From positions 1 through 64,000 of the forward strand of contig CAJNDS010002677.1 of NCBI GenBank assembly GCA_905221605.1: a DNA stretch of 64,000 nt, written 5' to 3'. The position numbers and the translations under genes were made by a program. The notes under the pieces are model-generated. The model was not told the DNA's origin. It worked only from the letters and a program-made list of their open reading frames with translations, and did no database searches. Of this stretch, positions 1-9,659 are shown piece by piece. Source of the stretch: Symbiodinium natans (Eukaryota > Sar > Dinophyceae > Suessiales > Symbiodiniaceae). Position 1 is the stretch's first letter. Each line of letters begins with the position of its first letter.

Positions 1-598
1 GTCGTCGTCGGTCGTCGTCGGTCGTCGTCGGTCGTCGTCGGTCGTCGTCGGTCGTCGTCGGTCGTCGTCGGTCGTCGTCGGTCGTCGTCGGTCGTCGTCG
101 GTCGTCGTCGGTCGTCGTCGGTCGTCGTTCGTCGTCGTTCGTCGTCGTTCGTCGTCGTTCGTCGTCGTTCGTCGTCGTTCGTCGTCGTTCGTCGTCGTTC
201 GTCGTCGTTCGTCGTCGTCCGTCGTCGTTCGTCGTCGTTCGTCGTCGTTCGTCGTCGTTCGTCGTCGTTCGTCGTCGTTCGTCGTCGTTCGTCGTCGTTC
301 GTCGTCGTTCGTCGTCGTTCGTCGTCGTTCGTCGTCGTTCGTCGTCGTTCGTCGTCGTTCGTCGTCGTTCGTCGTCGTTCGTCGTCGTTCGTCGTCGTTC
401 GTCGTCGTGCGTCGTCGTTCGTCGTCGTTCGTCGTCGTTCGTCGTCGTCGTCGTCGTTCGTCGTCGTTCGTCGTCGTCGTCGTCGTTCGTCGTCGTTCGT
501 CGTCGTTCGTCGTCGTTCGTCGTCGTTCGTCGTCGTTCGTCGTCGTTCGTCGTCGTTCGTCGTCGTTCGTCGTCGTTCGTCGTCGTCCGTCGTCGTCG

Positions 599-696
<98 letters not shown>

Positions 697-817
697 GCGT
701 CGTCCGTCGTGCGTCGTGCATCGTGCGTCGTGGGTCGTGCGTCGTGCGTCGTGCGTCGTGCGTCGTGCGTCGTGCGTCGTGCGTCGTGCGTCGTGCGTCG
801 TGCGTCGTGCGTCGTTC

Positions 818-849
<32 letters not shown>

Positions 850-1170
850 GGTCGTCGTCGGGTGTCGTCGTCGTCGGGCGTCGTCGTCGCGCGTCGTGGG
901 TCGTGCGTCTTGCGACGCGGGCGTCGGGCGTCGGGCGTCTTTCGTCGGGCGTCGGCGTCGGGTGTCGTCGTCGTCGTCGACGGGCGTCGTCGTCGTCGTG
1001 CGTCGTGCTTCGGGCGTCGTACGTCTCGCGCGTCGTGCGTCGTGTGCGTCGTCGTCGTCGTGCGAAGTCGTCGTCGCGTGTCGTCGTGACGCGTCGTCGT
1101 CGTCGCGCGCGTCGTCGTCGGCGTCGTCGCGCATCGTCGTCGTTGTCTTGCGTCGTGCGTCGTACGTCGA
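1..1170. repeat. CGT-rich 10-bp and 3-bp tandem array
   Basis: The array starts with a perfect 10-bp unit GTCGTCGTCG (1 to about 124). It changes to GTCGTCGTTC (about 125-590), then pure GTC triplets (about 600-695), then mixed CGTCGTG and CGTCGGG units that decay by about 1170 into ordinary sequence. The Ser/Arg/Val open frames across it follow from the repeat period and are not genes. The array touches the window edge, so its true length is unknown. Confidence 0.97.
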
Positions 1171-1485
1171 CTCTGTAAAACGCTACGGTCAATTCAATTT
1201 TATGCGGCATGTTATACGTCGGAGTGCTCCAGTTCTAAAATTTTACGGAAATTTCTGGTTCTGGATAGCCCGAAACTTCGATCTCTAAATTTCTGGAAAA
1301 TTTGTTTCATTATTTTTATACACCCAAAATTTTCAGGAAATTTTCGTTAGTCGTTTATATTGTAAGTTTCGTCTTAGGTGCGAGCGATATTTACGTCCAA
1401 AAGCACCAATTATAGATGCTCGAGGCTTTCAAAAATCCACGAAGATCGTGCAGAACAGAATGAAATTTAGGAAATGGATGAATCC

Positions 1486-1775
1486 TTCTTATCTTGGATG
1501 CCCGTGTCTATGAAATAGAGCGTGTATCATGATCAACCCATCTTTACGTAGTATAGCCAGTCTTCTTATCTTGAATGCCCGTGCTTTTGCCAGATGAAAC
1601 AAAGTATCTGTCATGGTCAAGCAAGCTCTACGTAGCACAGCACATAGAGAACGGATATGGCCTTCTTATGTTTCTTATATTGGAAGCTTTGTTGATGGAT
1701 ACCCGTGTTCTTGTTGTATGAAACCGAGCGCTTGTCATGGTCAAGCAGGCTCTATGCAGCAAAGCACGTATCGTC
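1486..1775 (+). repeat. three diverged tandem copies, roughly 75-110 bp
   Basis: Three successive stretches share the order CTTCTTATCTTGGATGCCCGTG, then ATGAAA, then TCATGGTCAAGCA, then GCTCTACGTAGCA. They begin near 1486, 1561 and 1664. The third copy carries an extra 20-30 bp and ends in a new burst of CGTCGT triplets (1771-1800), so the CGT array and this repeat have been adjacent before. Confidence 0.7.
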
Positions 1776-2189
1776 GTGCGCCGTCGTCGTCGTCGTGCGC
1801 GCCGCTGCTGGAAGCAGCGGGTCAGCTCTAGTCTTTCTAAGATGGGTAGGAATAGATATATTTCATTCTTTTGGTTTCTCTATAGAATTCTATGAGTTTT
1901 TTAGAATAAAGAAACCATTTATATCTTATATCGAGTTCCATTTGAAAAAACTCCAGAATCAAATTATAACCCCCAACCGAAATCCAAATAAAACGAACCA
2001 CAATTAAATAATATATCCACCACCTCCTCTAATTAAAAACAAAATATTTCTCTACCATCAAGATAACCTCCCTTAATAATAATTACAAATTAATACGATA
2101 TAAAAGAAAAAACTATAAATCGATGCCGAACCCATAGCTTCCCAGAAAGAAAGTCCATAAATTAAGAAGATATAAGAAAATTCTAAGAT

Positions 2190-2345
2190 TGCGTAATTCC
2201 GAAGACCTAAGATTCGATACTCCAAAGAATTTTTAAGGCGGGACACTCCGAAAAAGAATCCAAGATTAGACATTCCAAATAGATTCTCTAGAGTTAGACA
2301 CTTCAAGCACACTTTAAAGTTGGGCACTCCAAGAAAGAGCGAAAA
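2190..2345 (-). repeat. about 39-bp imperfect tandem repeats
   Basis: Four or so units built around GACACTCC / GACATTCC / GACACTTC / GGCACTCC recur every 38-41 bp. Because the period is close to 39, the minus-strand frame shows a repeating 13-residue peptide; this is a by-product of the repeat and not evidence of a protein. Confidence 0.65.
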
Positions 2346-2742
2346 GTAGATCGAGCGAAGAGAAGTGTTGAGTTGTAAATCTAATAACCCCACACCGAGG
2401 GTGGGGCACAATTTTTTTTGGAGAAATATATTCCCCTTAATTCCATAATATAATAAAGCCAAAAACAGAAAAATATTATAAACCCCCGCAATTATTCTTC
2501 AATAAAAACCCCTTTCAGGTCCCTCTAAACGATTCTTCATTCAATGGGCTTCTATCTACAATATCAGATTTGCCATGAGATCGTTTTTAGACAAACAAGT
2601 GTTTTCGTTCATTATCTTTTTAGCGATAGCTTGAAGAGACCTCTATTGAGCACGCTCAACCCAAGCTCTTCTACATCACCCTGTTCAGGAAGCAAATCTC
2701 CTTTGCAAGAAAAAATGCGATCATGGCTTTGCATACAAACCA

Positions 2743-3368
2743 TTACAAACCCAAATCAGCCCTGAGCTTAAATTTTGCCTTCTCAGAGCGTCGTGATCTT
2801 CCCCCAATGTTGTCGAAAGCCAGTCCGCGGTGTAAGTTCCTGCAAAGCGGCGCCAATTCACCACTCTCGAAAGAAACTTGCGCATCTGCTCCAGTCGATG
2901 AAGTACCAAGTTTTTTGGGGGCGGGCGGGGTCTTATCACCGCGGCTGTCAAAGATACAACATGCAGTCTTTGCCGGACACCTGTCGCGGCCAGCGGCGTT
3001 CATTCATCAGAGGAATTCTAGCACATGCACGTTCTTGATGTGTCACACTCAATCCTACAAATACAACGGGATCCTGTATTGCATCCCCCTAGCCGCTTGG
3101 GGGCGGAACCTTTCATGCACCCGCTGCTGCTATTGCCATTGGGCATCTCAGTCTCTGCTTCTGAGATCACGGCTTGCTTCACGTTGTTCAACATCTGCGA
3201 GAACGGAACTGTCTGCATCGAATTCTTCGGCCTGGTAGCATCTTGAGGGTCGGCAGACGCTTGACATGTCAACCCACACTTCCCTGCATCATTCGTTCGC
3301 CAAAAAGGATGCAGTCCGGCATGCGGAGCCCGGCCTCGATGTGGGCATTGGCTGGTGGACACCGACAC
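2743..3368 (-). CDS. two adjacent unrecognised open frames
   Basis: Minus-strand open frames of 116 codons (3368-3018) and 86 codons (3003-2743) follow each other in the same direction. Both are mixed, hydrophilic and not low complexity; the first has an acidic stretch around its middle and a Cys-rich end. I recognise no domain. They could be exons of one gene interrupted by a short intron at 3004-3017 or beyond, or chance frames. A third minus-strand frame (3624-3400, 74 codons) lies just upstream and has similar character. Confidence 0.3.
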
Positions 3369-3399
3369 GGACGCAAAGGTCTCCGATGACCTGCGAAAG

Positions 3400-3838
3400 T
3401 CATGACTCTGGACTTATAGCTTTACAGCTTCGACCTTTCAGAGTTGGGTAATGCTTCGGTTTAGGGACGCTCATGGCCTCAGGGCGAGTCTCGCAGGCAC
3501 CCATTGTGTGTGAAACCCTTCTTTTGCAGATGGTGAGAGGAATGAGAAAACACTCTACGGCCACAGCCCTAGGTGCTAGACTCTCTGCCTCAAGCCTTGG
3601 ATCCTCAGTTAGGCTACGCAACAAAACGCAAAACGTCCTTCTTTGTTTTACCCGAAATCAAACTGACCTGTGCAAAGCATCGTCGCTGTGATCTGGACTT
3701 CATCTTACATTGATGAAGTGGCCGGTCGCTGAACACCCTCCACATTTGAGATGCCGGCATCTTGGTACTGCTTCCCAATGCCGGTCGTGCTCCAGCCGCC
3801 GCCGAGCAGCCGGTCCTGAAAACCGTTGAGCTTCTCAT
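3400..3838 (-). CDS. two overlapping unrecognised open frames
   Basis: Minus-strand frames 3838-3614 (74 codons) and 3624-3400 (74 codons) overlap slightly in different frames. This is the pattern expected if an intron joins them, or if both are chance. No domain recognised. They share orientation with the frames at 2743-3368 and might belong to the same transcription unit. Confidence 0.22.
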
Positions 3839-3866
3839 GATTCGTAATCAGGGCGAGGGGGTCTAA

Positions 3867-4643
3867 GAATGCCAGTTGCGCTCCCGGAGCACGACTTCAC
3901 TGACGGGGTCCAATACCACTAGTACCAACAGGGATGGTGCTCAAAGGCACTTCAAACAGTGCCTAACAGCACATCGTGCAGACCGAGCAAGTGTCAGAGA
4001 AGTCCTTCCTTACAACCTGTCACGACATGTCACGAGCAGCAGGTCCCGAAACTTTGTCAAAGCTTGCAGGCGTGCCATCTCCACCTCGCATTTCGAGCAG
4101 GAATCCTATAGGGGTGCCAGAGTCACCCTTTGCCACGCGCGGCCCCGGTGTCCACAACTTAAACCCAATCAAATTTCAGCACCTGCGACATGGTCAGAGC
4201 CATTTAAGAACGAATTAAGGAAGACTGCTTACACATGTACATATGGAAATTCCCACATGACTGAGTCTAGAAAACCCTACGAGTACAGCCCTACAGGCAA
4301 CCTCAACGCAAAACCAAGGACATATGACTCCAGGACCACGGCGGCGGTGTCAATCTGATTGAAGCCCTTGGAGTTCTCGATCTGCCGCCGCAAGGCCTAC
4401 AAGGAAGACCAAGGGAAGTTCAACGTTAGTAAGTGTGCTAGAGGAACGCAGAGCTGGGATCTGCGATTTTGCGGCTGTACCAAGAGTACCTCGGTAGGCA
4501 TGTCAAGATCTTTTCAAGGCAGGGATCAGAGGATGGCCATGCACTTCCACAGAAGACCCAACAGCATCTTCGACCCAACTACATCTGCATCTCGCCCTTC
4601 TGGAGACTCTGAGTACGTGCGGATGAACCTCCTCGTCACGTGA
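3867..4643 (+). pseudogene. long frame split by one TGA
   Basis: One reading frame stays open from the TAA at 3864 to a TGA at 4356-4358 (about 163 codons). It then continues in the same frame to a second TGA at 4641-4643 (94 more codons). The upstream half is basic and rich in Ser/Thr/Arg; the downstream half has several Cys. No domain recognised and no good ATG at the start. A broken coding frame, a missed intron over 4356 or coincidence are all possible. Confidence 0.25.
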
Positions 4644-6087
4644 GGAGGAGGCTGCAGCGGGACCACAGCGAGCAGAGCGAGAGTCCTGCACAACAGAGCT
4701 GTCGATGAACTTCAACTGCCGCTACTAGCGACGCTGTCTGAATTTAGTCGAAGACAGCTTGCAAAGCTTGCAAACTGAAGCCTCCTCAGACCCTTTGGGG
4801 CCTTGGGCAAAGGCCACAACCTTTTTTTTTGACTGTGAAGAACTGTGCAAAAAATGCGCCCACTGAAGCATCTCCTATCATCTTCTTCAGAACTCGAAAC
4901 GTTCGAAGAACCCAAAACGGTGCAGAAAAAACAACTCCCAAGTATGGAAAGCAGGAGAGCAGTCCACGGGCTTCGCGCAGGCAGTCAGGAATGCTTCGTC
5001 CAGGCACCAGGCACTTCGCCCCTGCGGAGGCTCTTTTTGGGACTTGGTCGCCTCAGCTTCTCTATGCTTCTTCTTTACCCAAGAGTTTTGGGTGAGTAGC
5101 AACTCAGGCAACAAGCCCCTTAGAGTACCCAACATCCCACAAAGGTCCTTCTGACCCTCTGATGCACTTGAATGTCAGATTGTGCTTCTTGCTGCGAAAG
5201 GGTTGCTGACGTTCCCGCCCTGAGCCACTCTAAACCCTCAAAGCCCTAAAGCCGCCTTGGGCTTCTGGGTGGTATTCACCTGGTCAGACAGCAAGGGTGA
5301 GACATTCCTCCAAATGCTTTGGTATCAGGCCCCTGTGACTTGGAAGTTCGATTCGGGCTTTAGGCTCTTCAGGCTGAGTTAGACTGCACACACTCAGCTT
5401 TTGTCCATCAGGTCTTCGAGGTTTTGATCGATGCTCTTAGCATTTGTTGGAGAGGTTCATGCCTTGGGATGCCGAACCCGATAACTGCCTGAGAAGATGC
5501 CCCTCGCAGCATGATTGTGAGGCACGAAGCACGCAACACTCTTAGAATAGGCATCCTGTTGTACGGGGATTCGTAGGCGACACGCGCGTGAGTGCTCACA
5601 AACGAAACATCGATGCCTGCAGCCTGCAGCCGAATTGGAATCAGTGAGATTTCTGTCTGAGGCTTTGCTTTAGGCCAGGCTTGAAAATTCGATCCACATC
5701 CCAGGCTACTCAAAAATACCTGGCTCAACAGATCTGAACTGCTTGCTGTATCTGCTTGAACCTACATCTGCCTTCCTCGCTCCACTGAGCCTTTGACTTG
5801 CTTCGAACAGTTTTTTGGCCTTGAAACCGGCCTGGAACTCTCACCCGAGTTTTCCTACCTCTGACGGAGACTTTCCCAATGCTCAACATTAGGGCAGTAC
5901 TCAGGTTAGCCCGTGGCTTCCAAAAGGAACAGACCTTCTGATCAGGTCATGCTTCACTACACTAGCCCCGCGGCGTCGCATCACATCTTTGAGCAACGCG
6001 TCCAATCACACAAGACAAGCCATCTGACGGCAATCTGAAGCGCGGAGCCTCCAGGCCCAGGTCGGCTGCTGTGGACCTGATAGAGTT
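4644..6087. other. no gene seen
   Basis: I see no convincing exon here. It holds a T8 run at 4823-4830 and a short telomere-like patch near 5230-5255 (CTAAACCCTCAAAGCCCTAAA-like). Open frames are short and present on both strands. Confidence 0.5.
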
Positions 6088-6630
6088 TTGCGAGAAAGCA
6101 CACAAAATATCATTAGATGCTATTCATCACGGGTTTTATGCTCGTCGACGAGAGACGACGATGCCTGGCAACCATGTTGTCGTGGTTGTGTGGCTAACGA
6201 GCTGTTACATGTGCCGTGCTGGGTAAGTATTGCACAGGGAACCTTAAAACCTGAGAGGCTGGCTGTCGCAAGCTCAGACTGTTTACCGAACAATGACAAG
6301 ACGTGCAACAGGACAACTCTGCTAGAGAGTCGGCAAAATGCACGTGCAATTTGCTGCGGAAGTCCATGCATCAAGGCTGACATGGTGGATGCCAAGGTGA
6401 TCTGGAGAACCTTTGTGGGGCAGTATGTCTTCAGCCACGTCCACCACAGTACGTCAGACCCGGATTTCGAAGGCATGGACGGCTTCTCTGTGGCCAGGGG
6501 TGAGGCCTGTGTTGCCAGTATGCCTGAAGCTATCAGCTATCGCAGCCATTCCGCAGGCAACTTTCGTCGGGATGCGGAGGCATTCGGACTCGCAAGTGCA
6601 CCTCGACACCCAGAGCCTATCGCCTTATAG
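6088..6630 (+). CDS. 180-codon open frame, unrecognised
   Basis: A plus-strand frame of 180 codons with mixed composition and many Cys in its first half. No domain is recognised. A 118-codon frame runs antisense inside it. A frame of this length is borderline for chance in a window of this size. Confidence 0.22.
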   Translation: MRESTQNIIRCYSSRVLCSSTRDDDAWQPCCRGCVANELLHVPCWVSIAQGTLKPERLAVASSDCLPNNDKTCNRTTLLESRQNARAICCGSPCIKADMVDAKVIWRTFVGQYVFSHVHHSTSDPDFEGMDGFSVARGEACVASMPEAISYRSHSAGNFRRDAEAFGLASAPRHPEPIAL

Positions 6631-7033
6631 GCGTGTAGACTCTAAGCGCAACTCGGACCTCTCGGCCTCTCCGGGCCGAGTACTCCACAGCTGCAATGAT
6701 GGACTGTGTGCTCTCGATGGAGTCTCACCGACTGACCATGTCCCAATGCAAACCCATGTGCAGGTTGATGCTTGTTCTTAATAGAACCTCTTTCCGCCTG
6801 CATTCAAAACAGAAAGAATAATCGAACACTCTCAAATCATTGGGCGGACCAAGCAGGTGATGGCCTTGAGGCCTCATCCCTCCTTCCCGACTCCCGATCC
6901 ATCGCTTGACTGGCAATTCCTCGATCACCCATGATCAATCCGTCAGCTTGGGTCAGCAAGGTCGAAACCAACGTGCTGACTCTAATTGCCAAAGCTCTAT
7001 ACGCGATCTAGGCATCCGCCTGGTTTTTGAATT

Positions 7034-7971
7034 TTGACCGGTGAAACCTCTCCCAACGTTTACGTCTCTACTCGAATGTTCACCGCTACGAACACACGTG
7101 TTCGACACATCTTGCAGGGCTTCAGTTTTACTCAGGACCCCAGCAACATCCAGCAGGGCACGTTAAACCTTCTGAAGTCCGTGAAGCTAGTGACAGCAAG
7201 ACTGGGTGCAAAATCCGACTGGTCCCACGTCACGTACCTCCACCAGTTGAACAGCGACACTTCTCTGAGTGATGTGTAAGATCTGGGCATTTCATACAGG
7301 CACCACAACCGCCTGGGACGCAGTCATGTTCCAGATTTGGGAGGGCGACCTGGTTTGGGGATGGGGAGCCTTGGCCACTATTGCAGTCGGATCAGCAAAA
7401 TGGTCAGCTCATTTAGCTCACCTGGTCTGAGGGCCAGACTCGTAGACATCAACGTTTGTCGACAGCACGCACCTCGGTGCGTTGCGCTCTTGGCTTTGCT
7501 CTTCTGTTCACTCCGACCAGGGTAGGTGGCTTTGGAACGTGTGCGAGTTGTTCAAATGACTCAGCAGCTAGCTATCCAACAACGCAGATGCAACAGCTGG
7601 GACTGCATTTGGGGAAGGAGGTGGTGGCATTCTGATATGGTGCAGTGTGCCTCTTCTATAGTAGTGCTATGGCACTGTGTCGCGATGAACCTCGTTCGCA
7701 AATAGCTTGGAATGAACCCTGCATGCCTGGCACTGAGACCAACGTGCAGTGGCCGGAAGGGGTGCTGTGGAACTCAACCGAGTGCAAATTAAATCTGCCA
7801 GGGTGCATCATGGAGCTTGCACTGCGCAGAACCTGCCCAAGACCACAAGAATTGAGGAGCTTTCCACAATGGGTAGTAAGAGAATGCTTCGGACATCGTG
7901 CTCAGGGGGCGACCGGGGACTACAGCTATGCCTGTCATGTGGGGAGCAACGTGACAAAGTTGCTAGCCTAG
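7034..7971 (+). CDS. possible exons of an unrecognised gene
   Basis: Three plus-strand pieces look somewhat exon-like. The first is 7034-7279 (81 codons). The second runs from about 7303 to 7433; it begins after TTTCATACAG and encodes a Trp-rich, hydrophobic stretch containing AWDAVMFQIWEGDLVWGWGA, possibly a membrane segment. The third is 7645-7971 (108 codons), Cys/Trp-rich. Orientation is consistent but I cannot prove splicing. No family recognised. Confidence 0.22.
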
Positions 7972-9587
7972 GGCCTAGGTCCTCAGGGCTTCGGGACCTG
8001 GTCTGTTTTGATGGTCGGCATCCCTGCTTCGGACCGGGCCGCGAGAATAGAGCTAAGGGCTGGAGATTCTGAACGCCCAAACTTCAAAACCTCTGCACAT
8101 GGGCAAAGCTTGGTTTCTTGGCACCAAAAGTTGCAAAGCACAGCCTGGCCTGGCTGAGAAGTACAGATGGCTCGCACAGGATTTGCGATATGGCTTCCTG
8201 CTTTCATGGACCCTGGGCTTTGATCTACAAGGGCCCAAAGGACCCACTAACAAGCTACTGGTCCTTTTCGGATGCAGTTGCTTGAGGAGCTTGGGTGAAA
8301 CGGCGCTTTTGGACTTTAAATTTGAATCGCAGTTTAGGTTGGAGATTAGATTAAGTTGTGCTCGAAGCTGTGAGAATACAATGCTTTCATTCTACTGCAG
8401 TCTGCAACAGCCTCTACGTCACCTGCGCACATGCTCGGTCCTCAGACTGGTACAAGGCTGTGGATGCCACCTGCACTAAGAGGGGTAGTGCGAGGTGCGT
8501 CATGGGCTTGTGGGGGCAAACCTGAAAGATTCAAGATGCGGTGACGGGCGATGGAGCTGCTGGAAAGGAAGCCCTGATTCGGAAGATTTGGCAGACGTTT
8601 GCTGTACATGTCAACAGGATCATGACAAAGACACGAGGCAACCTCGCCAGTCCATTGCGAGAACCATGGTTAGTTACTCTGAATTGCGGGGCCCTCTTGT
8701 GTTTGCGTCTTGTAACTTGTAGTTGAAGACCATGGCCCCAGCCTGAAACAGACTATGTCGCTCAATGACTGGCTCCCGACCCGATCGTCCCAACCCCGAT
8801 ACAGGACCGGCCACGCCAATTGGTTCAATCGAAAGGGGGTGGCTATTCATGGGACTGCAACATCGGCCCTGCTGCGCCGTCTACCTGGCCATTGTCCAGG
8901 GCAAACCGCTTAATTGATCCGATGAAGGCTGGCCGGACTCTAATATCACAATATCAGTAGCCCAACACTTGTTGGTTGCTCTTTGCTGCTCCATCCCCTT
9001 GCCCGAATGTCAAGTGGTAAGCAGCTGCTTTGCGAACACACAGAGGGCCGCGCCCACAATGGGCCTTGGTGTTCTGAAACAGACCTTGGTGTCTGAATAC
9101 CAGCAGTACGTTGTACCCCGACCGAACAAGGATCATGACATCTCCGGGGGACTAGTCAGGCGTGGCTTAACCCTGCCTTGTTCCAGCGCTGTGCATCCTA
9201 CTTGCAACCCTTGCTTCTCCAGCAATGAACAGCCAGGGAGCTAGATCGTTGAGCTTCAAGGCAGTGGAGGTTTTGCACCGATTCGTGGTTTCTACTTGCA
9301 CATTCGTGGCTTACGCCCGCACATCGGTGGCGAGTGAATTGTCTTCAGGCACAGCAAGGCATAACTGCTTGATAGCAAGTTGTTTTCATGGCTATTCTGG
9401 CAAGGGAGTCCCTTTAGGTTTGTGTTTGGATGCGACGGTTTCCCCCTAACCTCACAAGGCCGTTCCAGCCTTAAGGCCTGACAGAGGCGGGGAGTGTATA
9501 CCCTGCAAGCAAATGGAGGTTGGGAAGCCGACATTGCTCCCGGCCAGCAATAGTGTCAGTGGAGTGCGCCCAGTAACCATATTATGA
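7972..9587. other. no clear gene
   Basis: Only open frames under about 130 codons on both strands, none recognised. The piece around 8541-8668 (plus) is open and ends at a GTTAGT donor-like site, which is weak. Confidence 0.4.
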
Positions 9588-9654
9588 TAAGGGTACCCTT
9601 TTTTGGGTTGGTTATTTTATAAGGGAAACCATAAACAAAAAAACTAAGGGTACC
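9588..9654. repeat. AT-rich 67-bp segment bounded by 10-bp direct repeats
   Basis: The 10-mer TAAGGGTACC occurs at 9588-9597 and again at 9645-9654, flanking 47 bp of AT-rich DNA with T6 and A7 runs. Related GGGGTACC/GGGGATCC units occur at 14005-14090. It could be a tiny insertion with target duplication, or the remains of a tandem repeat. Confidence 0.45.
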
Positions 9655-9659
9655 ACTGG

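Larger units (their letters stand above)
1190..2540. other. AT-rich island, no gene recognised
   Basis: Base composition drops sharply to AT-rich compared with everything downstream, with runs such as TTATTTTTATA and AATAATATAT. It contains two local repeat families (1486-1775 and 2190-2345) and a small perfect hairpin near 2388-2406 (CCCCAC, 7-nt loop, GTGGGG). Open frames of 73-129 codons exist but follow the repeats. It could be an old insertion, an intergenic spacer or an assembly join; the sequence alone does not decide. Confidence 0.7.

Noticed and set aside
407-1288. 293-codon Ser/Arg/Val open frame
   Set aside because: It is the translation of the CGT array. The repeat contains no stop words in several frames, so openness is automatic.
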